From the NCBI GenBank assembly GCA_900767675.1, contig CAAFZX010000038.1:1-64000 (forward strand): a DNA stretch of 64,000 nt, given 5' to 3'. Source of the DNA: an uncultured Collinsella sp. GTDB taxonomy: Bacteria > Actinomycetota > Coriobacteriia > Coriobacteriales > Coriobacteriaceae. The notes under the pieces are model-generated. The model was not told the DNA's origin, did no database searches, and worked only from the letters and a program-made list of their open reading frames with translations. Shown here piece after piece: positions 19,394-27,664 of the stretch. Made by a program: the position numbers and the translations under genes. How positions within the stretch are numbered: position 1 is the first letter of the stretch; each line of letters starts with the position of its first letter.

Positions 19394-19416
19394 GGACAGG
19401 TTTATTTTGGCAGGTT
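19381..19416 (+). repeat. REP-like GGGACAGG repeat, copy 1
   Basis: The element is a CCACCATTTA half, the core GGGACAGG, then TTTATTTTGGCAGGTT. The ends can form a hairpin (CC..CC with GGCAGG). Related copies lie at 26746, 27422-27496 and 36628. This copy overlaps the 3' end of the GNAT gene and lies 3' of a convergent GntR gene. Confidence 0.85.
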
Positions 19417-20137
19417 AGCCGATGGGCTCGGTGTATTTGGCGCGGTCGGTGCGTTGGATGCGCTTGGAGACATGGAGCGGGCGGCCGTCGGTGTCGTAGA
19501 CGTAGTCGGTGATCAGGATCAGCGCCTGCCCGCGCTCAACGTTGAGCAAAAACGCCTCGTTTTGCGAGGCGTAGCACACCTCAAAGGTCTTATGCCCCTG
19601 TGCCGGTGCGCGATGGAACTCCTGTCGCAGCGTGGCGTAGAGCGAACCGTTGATATCGCGATCGATGAGCGTCTCGAAGCTTGGCGGCAGGTAGGTGGTC
19701 TCCAGGCACAGTGGCGCATCGTCCAGATAACGCAGACGGACAAGTTTGACGAGCTTGCTGCCCACGGCGGCATTAAAGAACTTAGCTATGCTGCCGCCCG
19801 CCTTGGTAAAGCCCGAGTCCACGGTGCGCGTGGTGGGCTTCATGCCCTGGCCTTCGACCTGCTTGGTATAGCTCGAAAACACCAGGTTGTTCTCGTGGAG
19901 CGCGGGCGTGTCGGCCACAAAGGCACCACGTCCGCGCTCGGTGCGAACCAAGCCCTCATCAACGAGCACCTTAAGGGCATGGCGCACGGTGCTGCGCGAC
20001 AGCCCCGATTCGTCCATGAGTTCCATCTCGGACGGCAGCTTGTCTCCGCGCGCGTAGGTGCCGGCGGCGATGCGGTCGCGCAGCATGCCCGCCAAGCGCT
20101 CGTATTGGGCCAGTTTCTTTTTAGACGAAGCATTCAT
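19415..20137 (-). CDS. GntR/HutC-family regulator
   Basis: A 240-residue repressor. The GntR winged helix occupies residues about 8-75 (LPSEMELMDESGLSRSTVRHAL, then ERGRGAFVA) and the UbiC/HutC ligand domain about 90-235 (ERGQALILITDYVYDTDGRPLH). It is transcribed away from a SIS-domain gene, with a 205-bp divergent region carrying TGTAT-based repeats that are probably its operators. The ligand is likely the sugar phosphate handled by that gene. Start ATG at 20137. Confidence 0.9.
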   Translation of the reverse strand: MNASSKKKLAQYERLAGMLRDRIAAGTYARGDKLPSEMELMDESGLSRSTVRHALKVLVDEGLVRTERGRGAFVADTPALHENNLVFSSYTKQVEGQGMKPTTRTVDSGFTKAGGSIAKFFNAAVGSKLVKLVRLRYLDDAPLCLETTYLPPSFETLIDRDINGSLYATLRQEFHRAPAQGHKTFEVCYASQNEAFLLNVERGQALILITDYVYDTDGRPLHVSKRIQRTDRAKYTEPIG

Positions 20138-20342
20138 GCGATCAACCTGTATCTAACCTGTATGCGAATCTAATCAAGCATGTATTCAATACAACAACAA
20201 AACCGCTGGTAGCTAGTTATCGAAAACCTTACCAGCAAAATTTCTAAGACAAATATAGCATACAACTAGTCGACATAACCAAAACATGTATGTAACTTGT
20301 ATGCCATCGAGAGCATCAAACGAGAAGAAAGGCTGATGCACG
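20138..20342. promoter_or_regulatory. Divergent control region with TGTAT operator repeats
   Basis: The word TGTAT occurs at several places on both strands. The best site is the perfect palindrome TGTATTCAATACA (20181-20193). Others are AACCTGTATCTAACCTGTATG near the GntR start and ACATGTATGTAACTTGTATG near the SIS start. HutC-type regulators bind short palindromes of this kind. The arrangement fits repression of both the regulator and the SIS gene. Confidence 0.6.
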
Positions 20343-21335
20343 ATGACTACTCAGGAACAGGTTAAGGACGTCGTCTCCCAGGTTTTGGCTGACAAGGCAG
20401 ACAAGGGTGGCATCAAGCGCGTCGTGTGGATTGGCGCCGGCGGATCCAACGGCGGCAACTATCCTGCCCAGTACTTTATGGAGCACGAGGCCACGCAGGT
20501 CGTGAGCTCCAGCTACACCAGCAACGAGTTCGTGCATGCCACCCCGGCCTACGTCAACGAGAACACCCTGGCCGTCGTCGTGTCCATGCGCGGCACCAAG
20601 GAGACCATCGTCGCCGCCCAGGTCGCCAAGGACCACGGCGCCAGCACCATCGCCATCTATGTTGACGAGTCCGGCCTCACCGAGGTCTGCGACTACAAGA
20701 TCCAGTACGACAGCCTTGCCATCGACGAGTCCTGCATGGGCCGCACCAACTCCGCCGTCGTGACCATGATTGCCATGGAGCTCACGCAGCAGACCGAGGG
20801 CTATGCCGAGTACGAGACCGCCATGGCCGCCTTCGACCTGATCGATCCCATCTACCGCAAGGCCTTCGAGTACACCTGTCCGCTCGCTGCCAAGTGGGCC
20901 GAGCAGAACGCCGACAAGCCCTGCATCAACGTGATGGCTCAGGGTCCGCTCTTTGGTGCCGCCTACGTCTTTAGCATCTGCAACGTGCAGGAGATGCTGC
21001 AGATCGACTCCTGCACCATCAACACCTGCGACTTCTTCCATGGTCCCTTCGAGATCCTGGACAAGCGCACCTCGCTGTTCCAGCTCATCAGCGTCGGCCG
21101 CAGCCGCTGCAACGACGAGCGCGGAATCCGCTTCGTCAACCAGTACGGTGGCGAGCGCGTCTACCAGCTCGACGCCAAGGAGCTCGGCCTCAACGACATC
21201 AAAGACAGCGTGAGCGAGTACTTCAACCACCTGATCTTCGCCCCGATCCTCAACAACGTGTACATGCGCGCGCTCTCCGCCGTCACCCACAAGGACTACA
21301 TGACGCGCCGCTACATGTGGAAGCTCGATTACTAA
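20343..21335 (+). CDS. SIS-domain sugar-phosphate deglycase/isomerase (paralogue 1)
   Basis: A 330-residue protein with two SIS domains (about 25-155 and 190-320). The segment from Glu217 (QEMLQ) to His233 (FFHGPFE) keeps the 16-residue Glu-His spacing of the catalytic pair of FraB-type fructosamine-6-phosphate deglycases. GlmS-like glutaminase sequence is absent. Predicted reaction: cleavage of a phosphorylated amino-acid-sugar conjugate into hexose 6-phosphate and amino acid. The C-terminus TRRYMWKLDY is shared with the 25661 paralogue (RRYMWKLSY). An isomerase role on amino sugars is the alternative. It is divergent from the GntR gene. The nearest ribosome site (AAAGG) is about 12 nt from the ATG. 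Confidence 0.75.
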   Translation: MTTQEQVKDVVSQVLADKADKGGIKRVVWIGAGGSNGGNYPAQYFMEHEATQVVSSSYTSNEFVHATPAYVNENTLAVVVSMRGTKETIVAAQVAKDHGASTIAIYVDESGLTEVCDYKIQYDSLAIDESCMGRTNSAVVTMIAMELTQQTEGYAEYETAMAAFDLIDPIYRKAFEYTCPLAAKWAEQNADKPCINVMAQGPLFGAAYVFSICNVQEMLQIDSCTINTCDFFHGPFEILDKRTSLFQLISVGRSRCNDERGIRFVNQYGGERVYQLDAKELGLNDIKDSVSEYFNHLIFAPILNNVYMRALSAVTHKDYMTRRYMWKLDY

Positions 21336-21372
21336 GGGATAGAGCGGCCTAACAGCCCAATTACTCCTCATA

Positions 21373-21439
21373 AGTTGCGGTGGAATAGTTCCTGTTGGGG
21401 GGCGTGAGGCCTCTATTTGAGAACTATTTCACCGCAACT
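21373..21439. repeat. Inverted repeat with 19-bp arms
   Basis: Arms 21373-21391 and 21421-21439 (AGTTGCGGTG..ATAGTTC) match with one mismatch round a 29-nt spacer. No T-tract follows. It lies between the SIS gene and the DMT transporter and could end the SIS transcript. Confidence 0.8.
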
Positions 21440-21446
21440 GCTAGAG

Positions 21447-21475
21447 CGGCACTTGGGGACGTTCCCTTTCTGCCG
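21447..21475. repeat. GGGGACGTTCCC hairpin element
   Basis: CGGCA (21447) and TGCCG (ending 21475) enclose TTGGGGACGTTCCC. The core resembles the GGGACA elements elsewhere in the window, so it is probably a related REP-like unit. Confidence 0.55.
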
Positions 21476-21539
21476 GCACCTGCGACACTCCCTGTGTCAA
21501 GAGTTTTCCCGTTCGCCGATTTCAGTCTTGATAAATGTA

Positions 21540-21557
21540 TATAACGACTATAACGTA
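21540..21557. promoter_or_regulatory. Tandem TATAACG motifs upstream of the DMT gene
   Basis: TATAACGAC (21540-21548) and TATAACGTA (21549-21557) abut and overlap likely promoter elements, with TTGATA about 10 nt upstream. The same motif, in either orientation, precedes the PTS gene at 22861, the GntR gene at 28777 and the SIS gene at 43169. It is a candidate shared operator. Confidence 0.5.
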
Positions 21558-21595
21558 GCATGAAACATATTGGAAATAATACCGAGGAGGCTGCG

Positions 21596-22678
21596 TTGAA
21601 GAGAAGTAATGTGGGCTATGTGCTGGTGCTGATCGCCGCGCTTATGTGGGGCACCATCGGAATCTTTGTTAACGGAATATCGGCCCTGGGTGTTTCGTCT
21701 CAGAGCATGGCGGCCCTTCGTCTGTTGTCGGGTGCCGTCTTAATGGCTCCGGTCTTGGTATTCATGGGCTGCCAGGGAGGTGCTCGTGAGGGAAAAGCCT
21801 CGGGTCCCATGGCACTGTTCAAGGCAAGTCCTAAAGAGCTCGTCCCCTGCGCACTTGTCGGTATCGTCGGTTTGGCCGTCGCCAACACCTGCTATTACGA
21901 GTGCATGGGCGAGGTGGGCATGTCCACGGCCTCGGTGCTGCTCTATACCTCGCCGGTGTTTGGCGTCATGCTCGGCCGCGTGCTTTATCGCGAGGGCGTG
22001 ACCCCCAACAAGCTCGTCGCCATCATCTTTAACATTGTGGGTTGCGTGCTCGCGGTGACGAGCGGCGACCTGTCCGGTTTCCATTTTTCGACTTGGGGCG
22101 TCGCGTCGGGTGTGATCGCCGGACTTTGCGGTGCGCTGCTGGCTGTGTTTAGCCGCATGGCCACCAAGACGCTGCATCCGCTGGCGGTGACGTTTTGGGG
22201 CTTTGTCTTTGGCGGATGCTTTATGGCTGTGCTTTCTGCTCCGTGGTCCGATGTGGCCGCGGCAATGTCCCCGCAGCTCATTCTGCTGTTCGCGGGCTTT
22301 GGCTTTATTCCGACGGCTCTTGCGTACATCTTCTATATGCAGGGCCTTTCGATGGATCTTGAGACGTCGAAGGTGCCAGTCGTGGCTTCGTTCGAAACCG
22401 TGGCGACCGTTCTGGTCGGTATTGGCATCTATGCCGAGTCCGCCGGCGCAATCAAGGTTCTGGGCATTGTGCTGGTGCTCGCCTCCATCGTGATCATGAA
22501 CACCGACTTTTCCAAGCTGCGCAACAGCGCCATTGTCAAACGTATTGTCGAGAGCATGACCTTTAAGCCCAACGCGTGGTGGACGGAGAAATCGCAGGAC
22601 ATGGATCTGTTCCGCGAGCGCACCGGCATCGCGCTGGAGCCCACCGTGCAGGAAAGCCCCTGGTACTTCGTGCGATAG
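21596..22678 (+). CDS. EamA/DMT-family transporter
   Basis: A 360-residue membrane protein with about ten hydrophobic helices in two EamA repeats. It starts GYVLVLIAALMWGTIGIFVN, a typical DMT first helix, and the second repeat begins near STWGVASGVIAGLCGALLAV. The last 55 residues are a soluble tail. DMT proteins often export amino acids or metabolites. Within a deglycase/PTS locus it may expel the amino acid released by the deglycase (inference). TTG 21596 is chosen as start because GAGGAGG lies 5 nt upstream; ATG 21560 has no ribosome site. Confidence 0.82.
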   Translation: MKRSNVGYVLVLIAALMWGTIGIFVNGISALGVSSQSMAALRLLSGAVLMAPVLVFMGCQGGAREGKASGPMALFKASPKELVPCALVGIVGLAVANTCYYECMGEVGMSTASVLLYTSPVFGVMLGRVLYREGVTPNKLVAIIFNIVGCVLAVTSGDLSGFHFSTWGVASGVIAGLCGALLAVFSRMATKTLHPLAVTFWGFVFGGCFMAVLSAPWSDVAAAMSPQLILLFAGFGFIPTALAYIFYMQGLSMDLETSKVPVVASFETVATVLVGIGIYAESAGAIKVLGIVLVLASIVIMNTDFSKLRNSAIVKRIVESMTFKPNAWWTEKSQDMDLFRERTGIALEPTVQESPWYFVR

Positions 22679-22823
22679 AGGATTGGCGAGGCGTCTGATC
22701 GGGTGTCGCCAAGACAGCGTCGGCCTGCCCGGCTCCAACGTTTCAAGTACGTTAAACCCGTCAACGGTCGATTTTCACCCGCGAACGGTCTTTATACTAA
22801 TTAGCAATATAAGCAACGTATAA

Positions 22824-22840
22824 GACGTTATAATGACCAT
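22824..22840. promoter_or_regulatory. GACGTTATA operator and -10 box before the PTS operon
   Basis: GACGTTATA (22824-22832) overlaps a consensus -10 TATAAT (22829-22834), 27 nt before the PTS start. Binding there would block RNA polymerase. No clear -35 is seen, so activation or a weak promoter is possible. Confidence 0.5.
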
Positions 22841-22860
22841 AACGAAAAGGAGGAGGCAAG

Positions 22861-23784
22861 ATGAATCAGATCATTCTCGCATCTCATGGCGGCCTGGCCG
22901 CAGGCGCCAAAGACACGCTCGAGATGGTTCTCGGCGACGTGTCGAACGTCCACGTCGTGTCGCTTGCTCGTGACGACAAGGAGCCCATCACCAATAAGGT
23001 TGAGGCTATGATCGCCACGTTCAACGCGGACGACACCGTGTATGTGCTAACCGATATGCTCGGTAGCTCGGTCAACAACAACATGGTCGAGCTTTCCAAG
23101 AACGGCACGAAGTTCACGGTTGTCAGCGGTTTCAACATCCCGCTGGCGCTCACGCTCGCTATGAGCCCCGCCCCCATCAAGAGCGCCGACCTCGCGGCCC
23201 TCATCAACGAGGCCCGCACCGGCCTGACCAACCCCAACGCACCGGTCGAGGCTGCCGCGGCTCCCGCCAAGAAGGCCAAGGCGCCCCGTCACAGCTCCGG
23301 TCCCGCCAAGATCGTCCTCGCACGTCTTGACTACCGTCTGCTGCACGGTCAGGTCGTCTTTACCTGGACCACCAAGGTTCAGGCCGAGCGCATCATTGTC
23401 GTCGACAACGCTGCCGCCAACGATGACATCAAGAAGGGCGCTCTTAAGCTGGCCAAGCCCCAGGGCGTGCGCCTGAACGTCTTCACCGTCGAGCGTGCCC
23501 TCGCCAAGATGGACAAGCTCAACACCCTCGGCGAGCGCGTCATGTTCGTCTTTGGCAACACGGCCGAGATGCTGCAGTTCTGCCAGGGCTACAAGCTCGA
23601 CGCCATCAACCTGGGCGCCACCGCCAACCACGACGGTGCCGAGCAGGTCGGCGGCAAGGACAGCTCCGTCTTCTTCGACGCCACCCAGAAGGCCGACGTC
23701 AACCAGCTGCTCGACATGGGCATCAAGCTTTACGTCCAGCAGACCCCTACGTATCAGAGCGTCGACATCGACGCCAAGCTGTAA
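22861..23784 (+). CDS. Mannose-family PTS fused IIA-IIB protein
   Basis: A 307-residue phosphotransfer protein. The IIA domain (about 1-125) has the phospho-His at residue 9 (ILASHGGLA). An Ala/Pro/Lys linker (about 128-148) leads to the IIB domain (about 150-307), whose phospho-His is residue 162 (LDYRLLHGQV). Phosphate passes from HPr to IIA to IIB and then to the sugar entering through IIC and IID. The fused form is like ManX (ManL); the second PTS locus here keeps the two domains as separate genes. A strong AAAGGAGGAGG site precedes the ATG. It heads a 22861-26644 operon. Confidence 0.95.
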   Translation: MNQIILASHGGLAAGAKDTLEMVLGDVSNVHVVSLARDDKEPITNKVEAMIATFNADDTVYVLTDMLGSSVNNNMVELSKNGTKFTVVSGFNIPLALTLAMSPAPIKSADLAALINEARTGLTNPNAPVEAAAAPAKKAKAPRHSSGPAKIVLARLDYRLLHGQVVFTWTTKVQAERIIVVDNAAANDDIKKGALKLAKPQGVRLNVFTVERALAKMDKLNTLGERVMFVFGNTAEMLQFCQGYKLDAINLGATANHDGAEQVGGKDSSVFFDATQKADVNQLLDMGIKLYVQQTPTYQSVDIDAKL

Positions 23785-23820
23785 TCAACCAGGCATTTGC
23801 CTGACTGAAAGGAGAAGGGT

Positions 23821-24615
23821 ATGAATACGTTCATCAGTGCGGTGCTCGTCGGCCTCGTCGGCGTGTTCTGCATGTGGGACTCCCGCCTGCTCGGTCGTCT
23901 TAACTTCGAGCAGCCCCTCGTTGGCGCTACGCTCGTCGGTCTGCTGCTGGGCGATGTGCCCACCGGCCTTGCCGTCGGTGCCGCCGTCGAGCTCGTGTCC
24001 ATGGGCCTGGTGCAGGTCGGCGCCGCCGTTCCGCCCGATATGGTCCTGGGCGGCATCGTGGCCGCTGCCTTTGCGTGCCTGACCGATGCTTCCGCCGAGA
24101 CCGCCATGACGATCGCCATCCCGGTCGCCGTCCTGGGTCAGCTCCTCGGCATCGTGTTCCGTTCCATCATCGCCGCCCTCACCCATGTGGCAGATAGCGC
24201 GATCGATAACGGAAAGTTCAAGACCGCCTACCGTATGCACATCTGCGCCGGCTCCGGTCTGTACGCCGTCATGTACTTCCTGCCGATCTTCCTCGCCGTC
24301 TTTGTTGGCACCGACCTGGTTCAGGCCATCGTCAACATGGTTCCCGAGTGGCTGTCCACTGGTCTTAACGTTTCGACCAAGATCATGACCGCCTACGGCT
24401 TGGCCCTGCTGCTCACCATGATGATCAAGAAGGGTATGACTCCGTTCCTGTTCATCGGTTTCCTGCTCGCCGCTTACCTCAACCTGTCCGTCATCGCGGT
24501 CGCTCTGATCGGTGTGTGCCTGGCTGTCGTCTTCATGGGCTTCAAGTTCAACGGTTCCCATGCAGCCGCCGGTGTCGATTCCGACTACGATCCGCTCGAA
24601 GACGACGAAGACTAA
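23821..24615 (+). CDS. Mannose-family PTS IIC permease
   Basis: A 264-residue membrane protein with several hydrophobic helices. VGATLVGLLLGDVPTGLAVG and the following GAAVPPDMVLGGIVAAAFA are hallmarks of the PTS-II IIC (ManY) family. With IID it forms the sugar channel. AAAGGAGAAGG precedes the ATG, 36 nt after the IIA-IIB stop. It ends with an acidic cytoplasmic tail. The substrate is inferred from the deglycase downstream and is not readable from the permease. Confidence 0.93.
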   Translation: MNTFISAVLVGLVGVFCMWDSRLLGRLNFEQPLVGATLVGLLLGDVPTGLAVGAAVELVSMGLVQVGAAVPPDMVLGGIVAAAFACLTDASAETAMTIAIPVAVLGQLLGIVFRSIIAALTHVADSAIDNGKFKTAYRMHICAGSGLYAVMYFLPIFLAVFVGTDLVQAIVNMVPEWLSTGLNVSTKIMTAYGLALLLTMMIKKGMTPFLFIGFLLAAYLNLSVIAVALIGVCLAVVFMGFKFNGSHAAAGVDSDYDPLEDDED

Positions 24616-24628
24616 GGAGGAACACACT

Positions 24629-25462
24629 ATGGCAACCGCAACCAAGGACGTGTCCCTGAACAAGAAGGTCAGCCAGTTCTTCTGGCGCTCCTGGGCCATC
24701 CAGGCCTCTTGGAACTACGAGCGTCAGATGAACATGGGCTTCCTCTACGGCATGGTTCCCACGCTCGATCGCCTCTATCCGGATGAGTCCGACCCCAAGC
24801 AGCTCGCTGCTAAGAAAGAGGCTTACCACCGTCACATGGCGTTCTACAACTGCACCCCGCAGACGAGCGCTTTTGTCCTGGGCCTCGCCGCCTCCATGGA
24901 GGAGGAGTACGCCAAGGATCCCGAGAACTTCGATCCCGATTCGATCAACGCGGTCAAGACATCCCTCATGGGTCCGCTTTCCGGCATCGGTGACTCCTTC
25001 TTCCAGGGCACCATCCGCGTTATCGCCTTTGGCCTGGGCGTTCAGCTGGCTCAGCAGGGCTCCATCATGGGCCCGATCCTGGCCATGCTCATCTCCATCG
25101 TCCCCTCCGTGCTGATCACTTGGTTCGCAGCCAAGATGGGCTATCAGGGCGGCCACGAGTACCTGAGCAAGCTTCAGGGCGGCGACCTCATGGAGAAGCT
25201 CATGTATGTCTGCGGCATCGTGGGTCTTATGTCCGTGGGCGGCATGATCGCTACGCTGATCGGCGCCACCACCCCGCTGCAGTTCGCTGAGGGCACCGTC
25301 GTGATCCAGGACATCCTGGACGGCATGATGCCTCAGATGATCTCCCTTGGCCTCACCGGCCTTATGTACTGGCTCATCAAGAAGAACGTCAACACCGGTT
25401 GGCTTCTCGTGATCGCCATCGTGGGCGGCATCGCCCTCTCTGCGGCCGGCATCCTGGCCTAG
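24629..25462 (+). CDS. Mannose-family PTS IID permease
   Basis: A 277-residue membrane subunit. It contains the ManZ signatures FFWRSWAIQASWNYERQMN near the N-terminus and GPLSGIGDSFFQGTIRVIA. The partner IIC lies 13 nt upstream. ATG 24629 follows AAGGAGG. The C-terminal 60 residues hold the last hydrophobic helices. An imperfect hairpin (about 25497-25528) follows the stop, then the SIS gene. Confidence 0.94.
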   Translation: MATATKDVSLNKKVSQFFWRSWAIQASWNYERQMNMGFLYGMVPTLDRLYPDESDPKQLAAKKEAYHRHMAFYNCTPQTSAFVLGLAASMEEEYAKDPENFDPDSINAVKTSLMGPLSGIGDSFFQGTIRVIAFGLGVQLAQQGSIMGPILAMLISIVPSVLITWFAAKMGYQGGHEYLSKLQGGDLMEKLMYVCGIVGLMSVGGMIATLIGATTPLQFAEGTVVIQDILDGMMPQMISLGLTGLMYWLIKKNVNTGWLLVIAIVGGIALSAAGILA

Positions 25463-25539
25463 TCGCGACTAAGCGCCTAACCGCTTTCCCCCGGGAGCCT
25501 GCCTGGCATCCCATACCCCAGACAGGCTTCCATCCCTAA

Positions 25540-25570
25540 ATGTGTCAAAGGGACAGTCCCTTTGACACAT
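25540..25570. repeat. Perfect 31-nt palindrome with GGGACAG core
   Basis: ATGTGTCAAAGGGA and TCCCTTTGACACAT are perfect 14-nt arms separated by CAG. It lies between PTS IID and the SIS gene of the same operon, so it would fold in the mRNA. The core GGGACAG links it to the REP-like elements elsewhere in the window. Confidence 0.9.
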
Positions 25571-25660
25571 CCTCAACGGGCCGGCGACTCGGTCCAAATC
25601 ACGGTAACCCTGCGTGCGTCCGGCAATGTGGCGTCGCAAAAATCGAAAGGAATGTGTCAG

Positions 25661-26644
25661 ATGTACGAGATCGACCTTAACCTCCCTAAGCAGATCGTCG
25701 CTGACGTCCTGTCCAACCACGAGATTCACAGCGTTGCCTTCGTCGGCTGCGGCGCTTCCATGTCCGACCTTTACCCCGCCAAGTACTTCCTGGCCAACAA
25801 CACGGACAAGCTGAACGTTCAGATCTTCACCGCTAACGAGTTCAACTACGACACGCCTTCCTGGGTCAACGAGCACACCTTCGTGATCACCTGCTCCCTC
25901 GGTGGCTCCACGCCCGAGACCGTTGAGGCCAACAAGACCGCCAAGAAGCACAACTGCCCGGTCGTCTCCCTCACCAACAAGGCTGGCTCCGCTCTGACCG
26001 TCGACGCCGACCACGTCATCGTCCACGGCTTCCACGCCAACTACGCTGCCAAGTGCGAGAAGCCCGGCTATGCCATCGCTCTTGCTCTCGAGATCCTTCA
26101 GCAGACCGAGGGCTATGACCACTACGAGGACATGATCACCGGCCTTACCAACGTCTTCGATCTCTGCGAGAACGCCGCTCAGCACTGCAAGAAGCTCGCC
26201 AAGAAGTTCGCCGAGGACTTCAAGGACGACAAGATGATCTACTTCATGGCTTCCGGTGCCTCCGAGAAGATGGCTTATTCTCACGCCGCCTTCCTGTTCA
26301 CCGAGATGCAGTGGATCGACGCCGCCGCCTACAACACCGGCGAGTACTTCCACGGCCCGTTCGAGGTTTCCACCGAGGGTAAGCCCTACGTCTTCTTCAT
26401 GTCCGATGGCGCCACCCGTCCGATGGACGCCCGCGCCCTCACCTTCCTTGAGCGCATGGGCGCCAAGGTCGCTCTGATCGACTCCAAGGACTACGGCCTG
26501 GCTGACGCCGTGCCCGCGAGCGTCGTCACCTACTTCAACCCGCTGCTGCACCTCGCCGTTATGCGTGAGTACGGCAACCAGATCGCCGAGGCCCGTCAGC
26601 ACCCGCTGACCATGCGTCGCTACATGTGGAAGCTTTCCTACTAA
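25661..26644 (+). CDS. SIS-domain fructosamine-6-phosphate-deglycase-like protein (paralogue 2)
   Basis: A 327-residue double-SIS protein. Glu215 (TEMQW) and His231 (GEYFHGPFE) sit at nearly the same numbers as the catalytic pair I recall for FraB (Glu214, His230). The first SIS domain contains VGCGASMSDLYPAKYF and CSLGGSTPETVEA, the phosphosugar-binding loops. Being last in the PTS operon, it should act on the phosphorylated sugar conjugate the PTS imports. ATG 25661 is preferred over the in-frame ATG 25652, because GAAAGGAA lies about 9 nt from it. Confidence 0.8.
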   Translation: MYEIDLNLPKQIVADVLSNHEIHSVAFVGCGASMSDLYPAKYFLANNTDKLNVQIFTANEFNYDTPSWVNEHTFVITCSLGGSTPETVEANKTAKKHNCPVVSLTNKAGSALTVDADHVIVHGFHANYAAKCEKPGYAIALALEILQQTEGYDHYEDMITGLTNVFDLCENAAQHCKKLAKKFAEDFKDDKMIYFMASGASEKMAYSHAAFLFTEMQWIDAAAYNTGEYFHGPFEVSTEGKPYVFFMSDGATRPMDARALTFLERMGAKVALIDSKDYGLADAVPASVVTYFNPLLHLAVMREYGNQIAEARQHPLTMRRYMWKLSY

Positions 26645-26677
26645 TCACAAGTAAGTAGACCTTACGGGTTGATTGAG

Positions 26678-26710
26678 AGGGGATGGGGTTTGCGCCCCGT
26701 CCCCTTTTTT
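26678..26710 (+). terminator. Terminator of the first PTS operon
   Basis: AGGGGATGGGG pairs with CCCCGTCCCCT (one G-T) and is followed by TTTTTT (26705-26710). Confidence 0.88.
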
Positions 26711-26745
26711 GCTCTGGGGAGGGCGTGCCCGTCGCGCCGCAAAAC

Positions 26746-26790
26746 CCCAGATAAAACCTACCAAAATAAACCTGTCCCTTTTTGGCAGGT
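26746..26790 (-). repeat. REP-like GGGACAGG repeat, copy 2 (inverted)
   Basis: Read on the minus strand it gives ACCTGCCAAAAAGGGACAGG and then TTTATTTTGGTAGGTTTTAT, matching 36628-36678. It ends one base before the ribosome site of the HAD gene, so it occupies that gene's 5' leader. Confidence 0.85.
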
Positions 26791-26804
26791 GGGAGGAGAT
26801 GCGT

Positions 26805-27434
26805 ATGATCAAGGCAGTGCTGTTTGACATGGACGGCGTGCTGGTCGATACCGAGTGGTTCTACAACCGCCGTCGCGTGGCGTTTATGGAAGAGAAGGGG
26901 TTCCACTTTGACGAGATCCCCGATCTTTCGGGGTCTAACGAGCCCGCCATTTGGGAGGCGCTGGTGCCCGACGATATTGAGCTGCGCGAGCGCCTGCGCG
27001 TGGAGTACAAGCAGGTCTATAGCCCGGTCCACCCCGTTCCGTATGCCGAGCTGCTCAACGAGCAGACGGAGCCGGTAATGCGCGAGCTGCACGAGCGCGG
27101 CGTGAAGTGCGCCATCGCGAGCTCGTCCTACCGCGAGCTCATCGACGAGCTGGTAGAGATTGCCGGTATCGCCGACGTGCTGGACTACACCATCAGCGGC
27201 CACGAGTGCAGTGCGTTTAAGCCCGATCCCGAGATCTACCTGCGTGCCATGGAGGCGCTGGGGGTGGAGCCTGCCGAGTGCCTGGTTATTGAGGACTCGC
27301 CTTTGGGCATCGAGGCCGGCAAGCGTTCCGGCGCCCGAGTCCTGGCGCTGCGTCCGCATGAGGGCGTCAACCTGGACCAGTCCGCCGCCGACGTCGTCAT
27401 CGACAACCTGACCGACATCCTACCTGCCATTTAG
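26805..27434 (+). CDS. HAD-family phosphatase, beta-phosphoglucomutase-like
   Basis: A 209-residue HAD hydrolase of the subclass with an alpha-helical cap. The nucleophile motif FDMDGVLVDTEWF (residues 7-19), motif II Ser in ASSSYREL, Lys in FKPDPEIYL and the acidic motif VIEDSPLGIEAG are all present. Such enzymes dephosphorylate or isomerise sugar phosphates, consistent with the sugar-conjugate locus. ATG 26805 is chosen over 26799 because GGAGG would be too close to the latter. The terminal Pro-Ala-Ile-stop is encoded by a dispersed repeat. Confidence 0.87.
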   Translation: MIKAVLFDMDGVLVDTEWFYNRRRVAFMEEKGFHFDEIPDLSGSNEPAIWEALVPDDIELRERLRVEYKQVYSPVHPVPYAELLNEQTEPVMRELHERGVKCAIASSSYRELIDELVEIAGIADVLDYTISGHECSAFKPDPEIYLRAMEALGVEPAECLVIEDSPLGIEAGKRSGARVLALRPHEGVNLDQSAADVVIDNLTDILPAI

Positions 27435-27496
27435 GGACAGGTTTTACCTGCCATTTAGGGACAGGTTTATTTTGGCAGGTTTTATCTGGGCAAACG
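27422..27496 (+). repeat. REP-like GGGACAGG repeat, tandem copies 3 and 4
   Basis: ACCTGCCATTTAGGGACAGG occurs at 27422 and again at 27446. The second unit continues TTTATTTTGGCAGG and TTTTATCTGGGCAAACG, as at 36628-36678. The first unit supplies the stop codon of the HAD gene. Confidence 0.88.
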
Positions 27497-27503
27497 CCGA
27501 ATT

Positions 27504-27540
27504 CGCCGTGAAGGGATCGCTCTCTTCACGGTGTTTTTCT
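27504..27540 (+). terminator. Terminator after the HAD gene
   Basis: CGCCGTGAAG pairs with CTTCACGGTG (one G-T) and is followed by TTTTTCTTTT. Confidence 0.8.
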
Positions 27541-27664
27541 TTTGAGCGACCTCACGGTCCTTCTGATGGTTGTCGAGAGAGGGTGAATTGAAGCGTCCCC
27601 GCACGCTCCATGCTACAATCGCGGGCATGCCCCACAACTATATCTGCCTTCGAAAGGAGCCTAC

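Noticed and set aside
20343..21335. SIS proteins as GlmS (glutamine-fructose-6-phosphate aminotransferase)
   Set aside because: They lack the N-terminal glutaminase domain and its Cys, and at 322-344 residues are half the length of GlmS. They carry the Glu/His pair of deglycases.
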